Notes under the pieces: generated by a model
Told to the model about the DNA's origin: nothing
Database searches by the model: none
What the model saw: only the letters and a program-made list of their open reading frames with translations
Translations under genes and position numbers: made by a program
From: Levilactobacillus angrenensis
GTDB taxonomy: Bacteria > Bacillota > Bacilli > Lactobacillales > Lactobacillaceae
Assembly (NCBI RefSeq): GCF_003946085.1
Contig: NZ_RHOB01000011.1
Span: forward strand, 50,890-114,889
Direction of reading: 5' to 3'
Length of the DNA stretch: 64,000 nucleotides
In this document: one piece after another, positions 28,827 through 37,921 of the stretch
Position numbering within the stretch: the first letter of the stretch is position 1
Layout of the letters: every line of letters starts with the position of its first letter

Positions 28827-30877
28827 TTGGTGATAGGGGTGAAATCAGTCGAGATGAAGTTAGGAGGGATAATAGTAGGTTTGCTAATACTGGGCTTAAT
28901 TATGGGGCCTCAAGCGGTTCAGGCGGCAACTACTGATAAAACGGAGGATATTGCCGGTGCTTTGAAGACCGCGCCTCAGGGGGGTAAAGTCGATGGCTAT
29001 TTTAAAACGGGACAAATCTTGAATAATTCTGCCAAAGTGGTGAACACGGGGCGCGAGGATGGCACTCAAGCAGTTCAGCTGACAGATGGTGGCTATAATG
29101 AACTGGGAACGATTTGGACCACCGATGCTGCTAAGATGGACTTGAGCCAGGATCAAACGGCTTCGATGTGGCTGTATACAGGGAATAAAGGGGTGTATAG
29201 TGGCGACGGGATGGCCTTTGTACTGCAGAACGGTGGGATCGATGCCAGTGCAGTAGATACTAGCGATACCAAACAACCAGTACCCGCAGTTGGAGAGACT
29301 TTGGGTGTCTGGGGATATGATGCGAATAGTAAATTTAGCCTTGGCCGCGATGCACAAGGTTTAGTGAAAACTGGTATTCAAAAGAGCTGGGCGTTAGAGT
29401 TCGATACTTTCTCCAATGAGGGAGTGCCACCTCTGTACGGTGATTCGCCAGCTGATATTAATATGAAATGGAAAGACTATTTTTCTAATAGTGCACATTT
29501 GGCAAATCAGTTCGATGTCGATGTTCCTAAAATGCATATTGCTTCTGCTTATCCAGGAGACGCAGGGGCGTACGATGTTTCTGGGAAAGATTTTTCTTGG
29601 GGATGGCCATTCCGGCATAATTCCCACTACTCTTATGCAAAGTTACGGCACCAAGGAATCATTTTCCGAGAACATGGGAGCTACCAATTACTAGGAACCG
29701 GGCACTGGCAGCATCTAACGCTAAGTTGGGATGCGTTGTCTGAAAGTATGAAATATACGTTTGACGATAAAGACCCAGATAACGGAACACCACGAAAGGG
29801 TTATTCCGCAACTGTGAGGATTGATAAAACTAAGCTTGGCTTGGCGAAAAATGGTAGTCAAAAGGTGCGCTGGGGGTTCACGGGAACAACCGGTAATGCC
29901 ACCGGTAATACAGAAACCAATCTGGTGATTTTTGAGCAAGTCCCCAGTCTAGTTAATGTGGATGCAACGGCTAGTTTAAAAGATATGACCAGCAACCAAG
30001 CTATTACGCAAGCTAGTGATGTTGTCAATGCAGGGGACCGGCTACACCTCGATTACCATTTGCGGTATGTCAGTGGACGGGAGCCCTGGAAAGACATTCA
30101 GGCTAAACTAGAGCTACCCAAGAACATTCAGTTCAATAGTGCCAAGATTACCTATGCCAATGGAAATTCACAAAATATTACTGACCTGATCAGTGCAAAC
30201 AAGACAGGCGAGCTCAATCAGCAATTGGACTCGCTATCTACGACCAATTTGAACGCGACAATTTCACTATCGGGTATCGCTGTGAGTGGTGGAGAGCGGG
30301 TAATACCAGCCACCAATAGTAGTTTTACCGGGACTAATGCAATTGCGCAGGCGGACCTTACGGGGGTTCAGGTTGATGAAAATGACCAGACAGTCAGGGA
30401 CATTCGACCAATGATGTGACGTACCAAATCACGTTAGCATCGGGATTCCGAGAACTGGCGGTGAGTCCTAAGGCTTCGTTTAACAGTGATCATCCAATTG
30501 CGCTGAAGGGGATGGCAATGACATTGCGGCCTGATGCTAATTGGTACGTGACTGTTAATGATACGAAGGGGAAAGTTGATCACTGGACGTTGGCGGTTTC
30601 GGCTACGCCATTTATTTCTAAAGTAAAACAGTATCCTGCTGATAAGCAGCGGTTGTCCGCATATTTGGCCTACCAAATTAATGGGAATCTGCTAAATCTC
30701 CAACAGGCTTCGGCTGATATCTATCATCATGAGGCGGCATCTGATTGGGATGTCGTGAATGTCGCTGATAGTTGGGGAAAGGATCAGGGTTTACTGCTGA
30801 AAGTTCAGTCTGATGCGCTACAGGGTGCATACTATAGCAGAATTACCTGGACGCTGAAAGACGTTCCAGTGGTTTAG
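28827..30877 (+). pseudogene. Lectin-like WxL surface protein, array member 3, broken by internal deletion and frameshift
   Basis: The first part (to stop 30419, 530 codons from TTG 28827; ATG 28854 is an alternative start) has a signal peptide and a full lectin-like domain (APQGGKVDGYF, ASMWLYTG, GDGMAFVLQN, WALEFDTFSN, WQHLTLSWD, RWGFTGTTG). It then ends ENDQTVRDIRPMM. In the other frame the DNA around 30397-30420 reads GHSTNDVTYQITLASGFREL, matching DHSTNDVGYTVTLSPGTREL of member 2. About 100 codons present in member 2 are missing at this point. The second ORF (30416-30877) carries the WxL domain (YVTVNDTKGKVDHWTL, final ITWTLKDVPVV) without a signal peptide. An ATGA overlap could allow coupling, but the product would not be exported. 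Confidence 0.8.
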
Positions 30878-30975
30878 AAAGCTAGTTTTGATTGACTATT
30901 AGCATGATTATAATGCTGCTTAAAGTTGGAATGTGCTGAAACGAGTTAATTTCAGATATCGGAGGAAGGACAACT

Positions 30976-33180
30976 ATGTTGCGAACATTATTGATAGGAT
31001 TATTGGGATTGGTAGCGAGCATCGGTTGGTTGTTCTGTTCGATGACGCTAGCTAGTGCGTCTGGTAACGTTGACCTAAATAGTGCGTTGCAAACCACACC
31101 ACAGGGGATTCCAGTTAAAGATTATTTCGATTTGACTAAATCCACGTTGAGCAAGGCTAAGGTGGTCTCCTCTGCTAATCCAGCGACAAAGCAGACCGAA
31201 GTGGTTCAAATCACGAATGGTCCTCATCAGGTGGGGGCAGTTTGGTCCAAGCCCCAGCGACGCTTCGATTTAAATCAGAATCAGACATTATCCATGTGGT
31301 TATACTTTGGAAATGAAGCTGAAAAAGCAGCCGACGGAATGGCGTTTGTCATACACAACGATTTACGTAAAGAACAAGCAATGACCCAGTTTCCCAGTAA
31401 AAGGAATATTCCAGGAGAGACGTTGGGTGTCTGGGGTGTTGATAACCACAACCAGGAGCTCAGAACGAAAAAAATGGTGAAGCAAGTCGCTGCATCAGCT
31501 ATTCAACATAGCTGGGCGCTGGAATTTGATACACATCTGAATACAGATCATCGGATGAAAGGGATAAAACCTGCCAATTCATTTGATCTAGCTCGCAATA
31601 AGCCATTAATTGGGCCACATTTGGCAGCTAATTATCCTGGAGAAGTCAGTAGCTATTTACCTCACATTGCCTTGAATGCTGTGTACTATTTCCGTTATGT
31701 GTCGTTGAATCATCAAGGATTGATTCAGGCTGGAAAGGGCAATTATAATTTTCTGGCAAATGCGCAATGGCATCACGTAACGCTTAACTATGAGACGGGA
31801 GGACCCAGTAGTCAGACCGGATTGATGACGTATAGCTTCGATGACCGAGATCCGGTAACGGGAATTACAAATCGTGAAGGAGCGGTGGCTACTTTCAAGA
31901 TTGACAAAAATAAAGTTGATCCAGAGAAAACGGGTAAGGCTTACTGGGGCTTTACGGGGGCTGCTGGTCAGAAAGGCGAAAACAATTTGGTGGTTTTTGA
32001 CCAAGTGCCGGGGCTGGTGACTAGTCAGGCAACAGCTACTGTAACCGATGCAAAGAATCATGAAATCAAGAGTGGTGGGGTGGTACATCATGGCGAACAA
32101 GTGCGGCTGACCTATAAACTAGCATATTTGCAGGGAGACCTTAACTGGCAAAATATTTCAGCACAAATTAGCCTGCCGGATGAATTGGCTTTTGACACGG
32201 TGTCCATCCGTAACGCAGATCATTCAGAGGATACGGGGGTATCGAACTGGACTGCTGGAACGTCGACGTTTAAGCACCAGCTGACCAGTCCATTGGGTAA
32301 AGATAACAAGTGGGTCACGATTACATTTACTGGGACGGCTAAAGGAGAAAAGGGCGTGGTTCACCCAACAACCAGCAGTTTTACTAGCGCTGAAGCCGCG
32401 GTCGAAAGCACGACACCTGAACTTAGCATTGGCGACCCACTACTGACTCTTAAAATGGATACATCTCTGGATGATCCAGTAGACAATACCAAGCCGATGA
32501 GTCTGAATGGACAAGTTACGTTCAGAGAATCACATTACGCCAATTCACAATTGCGATTGGTCAGTAAACTGAATGGGGTAAAACAACGAGATCAACAATT
32601 AAGTGATAAAGATAGGGCTGGTGCATTTCATTACGTTCTTAAGGAAAATGTGTTGCATTCAGGTCAGAACTTCTTGGACTTGACCGTTGTGACTAATGAT
32701 GGCCTAGCCTCTAATCGGCTAAGGGTCGTGTTGGTTCCTCAAGAAATCGATGATGAGGGGCCGGGCACCTTGGCATTTCAGACGCTGTCCCAGCAATTAC
32801 AATTTAAGGGGCAATTGACTGGACAGTCGCAAGAGCTATTTCGCCAAGCGGGCTTCCAATTGAAAATTCTAGATGAGCGACCGCACGGGACTTGGTCACT
32901 TCAGGTTATGGCTGAACCACTGCTTGAGCAGACAACGCAGCAGCCGTTGGCGGGACAATTAGTTTATAGAATGAGTTCGACAGACTTTCCCTTGGATTCA
33001 ACCGATGTCCAGATGATTGCCAATCATGAAAACGACGGTAAGGCAAGCACAATAGATGTTACCAGTGATTGGCAACACACAAAGAAGGTGGACCGCGGAC
33101 TATTCCTCAAGCTAGCCAGCAGCGCAACTGCCGGCAATTATCAAGGCAAAATCACCTGGATTCTCAGCGACGCCATGTAA
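30976..33180 (+). CDS. Lectin-like WxL surface protein, array member 4
   Basis: A 734-aa secreted protein. Signal peptide MLRTLLIGLLGLVASIGWLF ends near ASASG. The lectin-like domain (about 35-345) shows TPQGIPVKDYF, SMWLYFGN, DGMAFVIHND, LGVWGVD, WALEFDTHLN, HLAANYPG, WHHVTLNYE and YWGFTGAAGQ. Ig-like regions follow, then a WxL domain (about 600-734) with LQVMAEP and final ITWILSDAM. The last motif is WIL, not WTL. GGAGGAAGG precedes the ATG. It is the last gene of the surface island and converges with the phosphatase gene. Confidence 0.9.
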   Translation: MLRTLLIGLLGLVASIGWLFCSMTLASASGNVDLNSALQTTPQGIPVKDYFDLTKSTLSKAKVVSSANPATKQTEVVQITNGPHQVGAVWSKPQRRFDLNQNQTLSMWLYFGNEAEKAADGMAFVIHNDLRKEQAMTQFPSKRNIPGETLGVWGVDNHNQELRTKKMVKQVAASAIQHSWALEFDTHLNTDHRMKGIKPANSFDLARNKPLIGPHLAANYPGEVSSYLPHIALNAVYYFRYVSLNHQGLIQAGKGNYNFLANAQWHHVTLNYETGGPSSQTGLMTYSFDDRDPVTGITNREGAVATFKIDKNKVDPEKTGKAYWGFTGAAGQKGENNLVVFDQVPGLVTSQATATVTDAKNHEIKSGGVVHHGEQVRLTYKLAYLQGDLNWQNISAQISLPDELAFDTVSIRNADHSEDTGVSNWTAGTSTFKHQLTSPLGKDNKWVTITFTGTAKGEKGVVHPTTSSFTSAEAAVESTTPELSIGDPLLTLKMDTSLDDPVDNTKPMSLNGQVTFRESHYANSQLRLVSKLNGVKQRDQQLSDKDRAGAFHYVLKENVLHSGQNFLDLTVVTNDGLASNRLRVVLVPQEIDDEGPGTLAFQTLSQQLQFKGQLTGQSQELFRQAGFQLKILDERPHGTWSLQVMAEPLLEQTTQQPLAGQLVYRMSSTDFPLDSTDVQMIANHENDGKASTIDVTSDWQHTKKVDRGLFLKLASSATAGNYQGKITWILSDAM

Positions 33181-33209
33181 AAAAGGACCAGCCCAGCAGG
33201 CCAGTCCTC
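33179..33209 (-). terminator. Terminator of the LMW phosphatase gene
   Basis: Hairpin AGGAC(tg)GCC / GGC(tg)GTCCT on the minus strand followed by TTTTTT. On the plus strand it lacks a T-run. Confidence 0.75.
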
Positions 33210-33218
33210 ATAACCGAT

Positions 33219-33683
33219 TTAAGCAGTCGTCAATGTATCCAACCAGGCCGGCAATGCCTCTGCCAGTTCCTGATAGGTCAACTCAAACTTGTGTGTATAC
33301 CAGGGGTCATCAATGGCTTGACCTGCCCGACCCGGTAAAATGTCTAAACACAGCTTGATTTTCTCCCGGTCGGCAGCTGACGGGGCCATGCGCTGGAGAT
33401 TGTAAACGTTGCTGTGATCCATGGTAATAATCACATCGGCCCAGTCAAAGTCGGCCGCCGTGATGGGGCGAGACCGGTGCTGGCTGGCATCTAGGCCGTG
33501 AGCTCGCATCGCCTTGAGAGCACCGGGATGGGGATGATTACCTTCCTCCTCGGGGCTGGTGGCAACGGAAGCGGCGGTAAACTGGTCGGTCAAATGCCGT
33601 TCTTTAACCAGCTGATTGAAGATGGCTTCGGCCATAGGGGAACGACAAATGTTACCAAGGCAAACAAAAAGTACGTGTTGCAT
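33219..33683 (-). CDS. Low-molecular-weight protein tyrosine phosphatase
   Basis: A 154-aa cytosolic phosphatase. The P-loop VCLGNICRS sits at residues 6-14 (C8 nucleophile, R14), and the general-acid Asp is in IDDPWY. Length is normal. In Firmicutes these enzymes act on tyrosine- or arginine-phosphorylated proteins; which applies here is not visible. It is a single gene, convergent with the WxL array. Confidence 0.92.
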   Translation of the reverse strand: MQHVLFVCLGNICRSPMAEAIFNQLVKERHLTDQFTAASVATSPEEEGNHPHPGALKAMRAHGLDASQHRSRPITAADFDWADVIITMDHSNVYNLQRMAPSAADREKIKLCLDILPGRAGQAIDDPWYTHKFELTYQELAEALPAWLDTLTTA

Positions 33684-33784
33684 GGGATACCTCCTAATTA
33701 ATGGTTAAGACGGGCGGAGTTGCTGGAGTCCGGCTTCACCGTTTGTTATGATGAGTGTACCAGAAAAATAGGAGGAGTGAGCAT

Positions 33785-34363
33785 ATGGTAGCAACGATTA
33801 TTATCATCGTGGTTGTGGTCCTCTTGGCTGCTTGGTACATTAGTGCCTACAACGGCTTGATTCGGACCCGAACCCACGTGCAAGAATCATGGAGTCAAAT
33901 TGATGTGCAATTAAAACGGCGGAATGATTTAATTCCGAACCTGGTCTCCACGACCAAGGGATACGCCAATTTTGAACAGTCAACGTTAAAGAAAGTCGTC
34001 GCCTTACGAAATCAACTGACGGCAGTGCCTGACGGTGATCACCAACAGACGATGGAAGTGTCTAACCAACTGTCCACGACGTTGCGGTCGCTGTTTGCCT
34101 TATCTGAAAATTATCCAGATTTAAAGGCTAACACGCAGTTCACGCAATTAATGGAAGAGCTGACCAACACGGAAAACAAGATTGCCTACTCACGACAACT
34201 GTACAACAGTTCTGTGGCGAACTTGACGATGAAGATTCAATCCTTCCCTAGCAACATTGTCGCCAAGGTCCACCATTTCCAAGAAAGCGACTACCTGCAG
34301 GTCCCTGAAGAGGAAAAGACAGCGCCGAAGGTTAACTTCGATGACTTTAATTCAGATAAGTAG
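33785..34363 (+). CDS. lemA: LemA-family membrane protein
   Basis: A 192-aa protein with an N-terminal membrane helix ([17 protein letters not shown]) and the typical LemA helical domain ([40 protein letters not shown]). AGGAGGAG precedes ATG 33785. Function is not settled; pairing with htpX, 8 bp downstream, is common in lactobacilli and suggests a joint role in membrane-protein quality. Confidence 0.9.
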   Translation: MVATIIIIVVVVLLAAWYISAYNGLIRTRTHVQESWSQIDVQLKRRNDLIPNLVSTTKGYANFEQSTLKKVVALRNQLTAVPDGDHQQTMEVSNQLSTTLRSLFALSENYPDLKANTQFTQLMEELTNTENKIAYSRQLYNSSVANLTMKIQSFPSNIVAKVHHFQESDYLQVPEEEKTAPKVNFDDFNSDK

Positions 34364-34371
34364 GCGATAAC

Positions 34372-35265
34372 ATGTTATATGACCAAATTGCCATGAACAA
34401 ACGGCGAACCGGCTATGTCATGTTTGGGTTTGGTGTGTTGGTCCTCGCTTTGGGGGCTGCGTTGGGCTACTTGTTCTGGAATAGCTGGATTTCTGGTACG
34501 GTGATTGCGGCCGTGGTGGCGGTCGTTTACATGCTGATTATGATCAGCCAGTCGACCAATGTCGTCATGAGCATGAACCATGCGCACGAGATTACAGACG
34601 TCAGCCAGGCGCCGCAACTGTGGCACTTAGTTGAAGACATGGCGTTGGTCGCGCAGGTCCCCATGCCTCGGGTCTTCATCATTGATGATCCGAGTCCCAA
34701 CGCCTTTGCGACAGGCAATGACCCGCAGCACGCGGCGGTGGCTGCCACTACGGGGATCTTGGAACGTCTGAACCGTGAAGAGCTGGAAGGCGTGATTGGC
34801 CACGAAATGTCTCACGTCCGCAACTATGACATTCGCCTACAGACCATTGCTTTGGCCTTGTCGGCAGCCATCAGCCTGCTGGTCAACTTTGCCAGCAACT
34901 GGTTCTGGTGGGGCGGTGGTCGGCGCCGGGATGATGACCGGGATTCGGGTGGCAACGTCATTGGTATTGTCATTTCGATTTTTCTGGTGATCCTGGCCCC
35001 GTTGGCCGCTAGCATTGCGCAAATGGCGTTGTCGCGGAACCGGGAGTACTTGGCGGATGCCGCCAGTGTTGAGCTGACGCGTAATCCCCAGGGGCTCATC
35101 AACGCCTTGCGTAAGATTGATGACAGTGAACCCATGCAAGCGGCCGACCCCAACAGTGCGGCCTTATATATCAGCGATCCCTTTAAACACCAGAAGAAAT
35201 TCGCTGAATTATTTGCGACGCACCCGCCAATTGCGGACCGAATCGCTCGACTGGAAAAAATGTAA
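34372..35265 (+). CDS. htpX: HtpX-like membrane zinc metalloprotease (M48)
   Basis: A 297-aa protease with N-terminal helices (about 15-35 and 40-60), zinc site HEMSH (144-148), a further ligand Glu in REYLADA (225), and two more hydrophobic segments (about 160-178 and 197-218). A Gly/Arg/Asp-rich loop lies between the last two. It degrades misfolded membrane proteins. Operon with lemA. Confidence 0.93.
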   Translation: MLYDQIAMNKRRTGYVMFGFGVLVLALGAALGYLFWNSWISGTVIAAVVAVVYMLIMISQSTNVVMSMNHAHEITDVSQAPQLWHLVEDMALVAQVPMPRVFIIDDPSPNAFATGNDPQHAAVAATTGILERLNREELEGVIGHEMSHVRNYDIRLQTIALALSAAISLLVNFASNWFWWGGGRRRDDDRDSGGNVIGIVISIFLVILAPLAASIAQMALSRNREYLADAASVELTRNPQGLINALRKIDDSEPMQAADPNSAALYISDPFKHQKKFAELFATHPPIADRIARLEKM

Positions 35266-35339
35266 AAAAGACGGGCGTTTTGGGGGTGTTTCGTAGTACA
35301 ATTAAGTGTGATTGAGACTAGGGGAAAGAGTGTGCAACC

Positions 35340-36125
35340 ATGCGCGGAAATTTTATTTATTTAAGTCTAGAACCCGTGACGAATATGATTTATTCGTTGG
35401 GCATTTCACCAGCTGATTTTTTGAACGGTGTGCCGGCCATACCGAACCAGCTGCTTTTGCTGAACGAAGAATCCGGCGCTGACGTGGAGATCAATCCCCA
35501 CACGCGCCTGCAAACCGTCACGGGTCAAGCGCAGATTCGGCGCTACCTGTTGGCCAAGCATGAACGGCCAGTCAAGTGGCTAGACTACACGCACGGCGAT
35601 GACTTGGATTTCTTGTTGCCTAGCGAAATTGCGGAATTATTGTACTTAGCGCACATGGAGACGCATTTGCGAACGCCATTTTACGCCAAGCTCCAAAACG
35701 AATACGCCTTCTTGACCCTGCGTGATGGCTTTTACAAGACGTATTACCGGCATTTAGCGGATTTTGACCACGTGTTAGAGGTCAGTATCAAACGCCATTT
35801 GCGAGCGATGCACAACAATCGCTGGGTCTTTGCCCGGCCGTTAGCCATCAGTGATGTGCCACGAGAGATTCTCTTACAGCTGATTCAAGGCTTATTGGAT
35901 GGCATGATTGTGGCGTTTGACCAACTGGTGGAGCGACACCGTATCTACGTGATTCCGGTACGGGCCATTACGCATCCCGAGCGGCAAAACACCTGGTACA
36001 CGCAAGAAGAGGTGTATGCTGATTCGCGGGAAGTGGCTAGCTTACGATATGATTTGGCGACGCGCGAATGGGCATTAAGCATCCACGATAACCAAGTTTT
36101 TAGCGACGTGACGGATTTAATTTAA
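35340..36125 (+). CDS. Conserved-looking protein of unknown function
   Basis: A 261-aa soluble protein without signal peptide or membrane helix. I recognise no domain. It is rich in aromatic residues and His (KTYYRHLADFDHVLEVSIKRH), with acidic and basic segments mixed. AGGGGAAAG lies before ATG 35340, and a TACAAT (35297-35302) may be its -10. It has its own terminator, so it is probably monocistronic. Codon use resembles the neighbours. Confidence 0.7.
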   Translation: MRGNFIYLSLEPVTNMIYSLGISPADFLNGVPAIPNQLLLLNEESGADVEINPHTRLQTVTGQAQIRRYLLAKHERPVKWLDYTHGDDLDFLLPSEIAELLYLAHMETHLRTPFYAKLQNEYAFLTLRDGFYKTYYRHLADFDHVLEVSIKRHLRAMHNNRWVFARPLAISDVPREILLQLIQGLLDGMIVAFDQLVERHRIYVIPVRAITHPERQNTWYTQEEVYADSREVASLRYDLATREWALSIHDNQVFSDVTDLI

Positions 36126-36134
36126 ATGATAATG

Positions 36135-36167
36135 AAGGGAGTTGGACCAGCGTCTGGCTCCCTTTTG
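36135..36167 (+). terminator. Rho-independent terminator
   Basis: Imperfect stem GGGAG...ACCAG / CTGG..CTCCC followed by TTTT. Confidence 0.65.
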
Positions 36168-36225
36168 GTACACTGCCATCTGAATTTTTTGACGGAGTTT
36201 TAAGTTAGGGACCGGTAATCCATGG

Positions 36226-36343
36226 TATAATGTGACTCAGAATCTAATGCGGAACGAACTAAGCGGACCTTGAGGCCGCGTAGCTTGCAATTTGAAACCG
36301 GAACGATCGAGGGGATCGTTTCGTTAAATTAGGAGCAGAAAAC
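36226..36343 (+). promoter_or_regulatory. murF promoter and structured leader
   Basis: Extended -10 TGGTATAAT (36226-36231) is followed by an about 105-nt leader with two possible hairpins: GCGGACCTTGAGGCCGC and AACGATC-n4-GATCGTT. The second precedes TTCGTTAAATT. It could be an attenuator, but no known riboswitch or T-box motif was recognised. Confidence 0.45.
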
Positions 36344-37729
36344 ATGAAAATGCAGCTTGCCGAAATTGCTCATGCTGTGGGCGCAATCAATGATTTTGAA
36401 GAATGGCGGAGTGTCAGTGTCACCAGTGTGGCCTTTGACAGTCGGCATTTACAGCCAGGGGGACTCTTTATTCCATTGACTGGTGAACAGGATGGTCACA
36501 AGTTCATCCAGTCCGCCATCGATCACGGGGCCGTGGCGACGCTTTGGGCGCGCGACTTAGCGACGGCGCCAGCGGATTTTCCAGTGATTCAAGTCGCTGA
36601 TTCGTTGAAGGCCTTACAAGACCTGGCGCAATACTACCTGTCTAAAATCAATCCGCGGGTGGTCGCCATTACTGGTAGTAACGGGAAGACGACGACCAAG
36701 GATATGATTGCGGCCATCTTGAGCACGCAATTCAATGTGACTAAGACCCACGCCAACTTCAACAATGAGATTGGGGTGCCGATGACCGTCTTGTCCATGG
36801 AACCCAACACGGAAATGTTAGTCGTGGAAATGGGGATGGATCGGCCTGGCCAATTGGACTTCCTAAGCAAGCTGGTCTCACCGGACCTGGCTGTCATCAC
36901 CATGATTGGGGAAGCCCACATCGAGTTCTTCGGGACCCGGGATCGTATCGCTGACGCCAAGATGGAAATTACGCATGGACTCAGCGACGACGGCATCTTC
37001 GTGTACAACGGTGATGAACCACTGTTGCAGGAACGGTCCGCTGATTTAACGCAACGGCAGATCACGTTTGGGCAAGGCACCGACAATGACCTGGCCGCTA
37101 CCGATATTCAGGGGTCCGCAACGGCGACGACCTTTACCACCAATCAATGGCCGGACCTGACCTTTACGATTCCCATGATTGGGACTTACAACGTGAACAA
37201 TGCGTTGGCTGCCTTAGCGGTCGGCAATGTTTATCGGATCCGGCCCGAGAGTGCACAAAAGGCGCTCCAAACGGTCAATTTGACTGAGAACCGGGCGGAG
37301 TGGGTCAAGAGTGCAAACGGCGCGGCTATCTTGAGCGACGTATATAACTCCAACCCGACGGCGGTCAAAGAGGTCTTAGCAGCCTTCTCGAAGACGCCGG
37401 TAACTGGTAAGCGTTACGTGGTCTTAGGTGACATGTTGGAGCTGGGGGATCAAGCCAATGCCATGCACGCAGGCTTGGCTGCCGCGATTGACCCAGCGGC
37501 CATCAGTCACGTATATTTGGTCGGACCGCACATGGTGGCGCTCCAACAGGCGTTGGCCAAGCAGGCTCCTGAGTTGGCCGTGACCCATTACGAAAGTGCC
37601 GACCTGGTAACGCTTTCAGCCGATTTACAAGCCAGCTTGACCCCCGCTGATCAGATTTTATTGAAGGGATCTCACGGGATTCATTTGGAGCAAGTATTGG
37701 CGGCACTACAGGATTCTCCAGAAAAATAA
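36344..37729 (+). CDS. murF: UDP-MurNAc-tripeptide--D-alanyl-D-alanine ligase
   Basis: A 461-aa cytosolic Mur ligase adding D-Ala-D-Ala to the precursor. The N-terminal UDP-binding domain has FDSRHLQPGGLFIPLTG. The ATP loop is ITGSNGKTTTKDM (about 110-121). The central domain has HANFNNEIGVP and EMGMDRPGQL, and the C-terminal domain DVYNSNPTA. D-Ala supply comes from alr 4 kb downstream. cshA follows, an order seen in other lactobacilli. Confidence 0.96.
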   Translation: MKMQLAEIAHAVGAINDFEEWRSVSVTSVAFDSRHLQPGGLFIPLTGEQDGHKFIQSAIDHGAVATLWARDLATAPADFPVIQVADSLKALQDLAQYYLSKINPRVVAITGSNGKTTTKDMIAAILSTQFNVTKTHANFNNEIGVPMTVLSMEPNTEMLVVEMGMDRPGQLDFLSKLVSPDLAVITMIGEAHIEFFGTRDRIADAKMEITHGLSDDGIFVYNGDEPLLQERSADLTQRQITFGQGTDNDLAATDIQGSATATTFTTNQWPDLTFTIPMIGTYNVNNALAALAVGNVYRIRPESAQKALQTVNLTENRAEWVKSANGAAILSDVYNSNPTAVKEVLAAFSKTPVTGKRYVVLGDMLELGDQANAMHAGLAAAIDPAAISHVYLVGPHMVALQQALAKQAPELAVTHYESADLVTLSADLQASLTPADQILLKGSHGIHLEQVLAALQDSPEK

Positions 37730-37739
37730 GCGATAAACT

Positions 37740-37776
37740 AGGCAATTTCCGCAAGTCGTGGGAGTTGCTTATTTTG
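37740..37776 (+). terminator. Probable terminator after murF
   Basis: An imperfect hairpin (GGCAA...TTGCT) followed by TATTTTGTTT; weak T-run. Confidence 0.5.
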
Positions 37777-37921
37777 TTTCAGCGTTGTATGATGGCTTAG
37801 TTGTATTTAAGAAACGAACTTACCCCGCCTTAGCCAATCACGGTCCGCACCACGGAAAACGGATTTTTTCCAAGAACCTTGAGGCACTATGGCGACGTAC
37901 CCATTTAGGAGGAAATTATTT

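Noticed and set aside
36240..36343. T-box riboswitch before murF
   Set aside because: No TGGNACCGCG antiterminator bulge or specifier-loop features.
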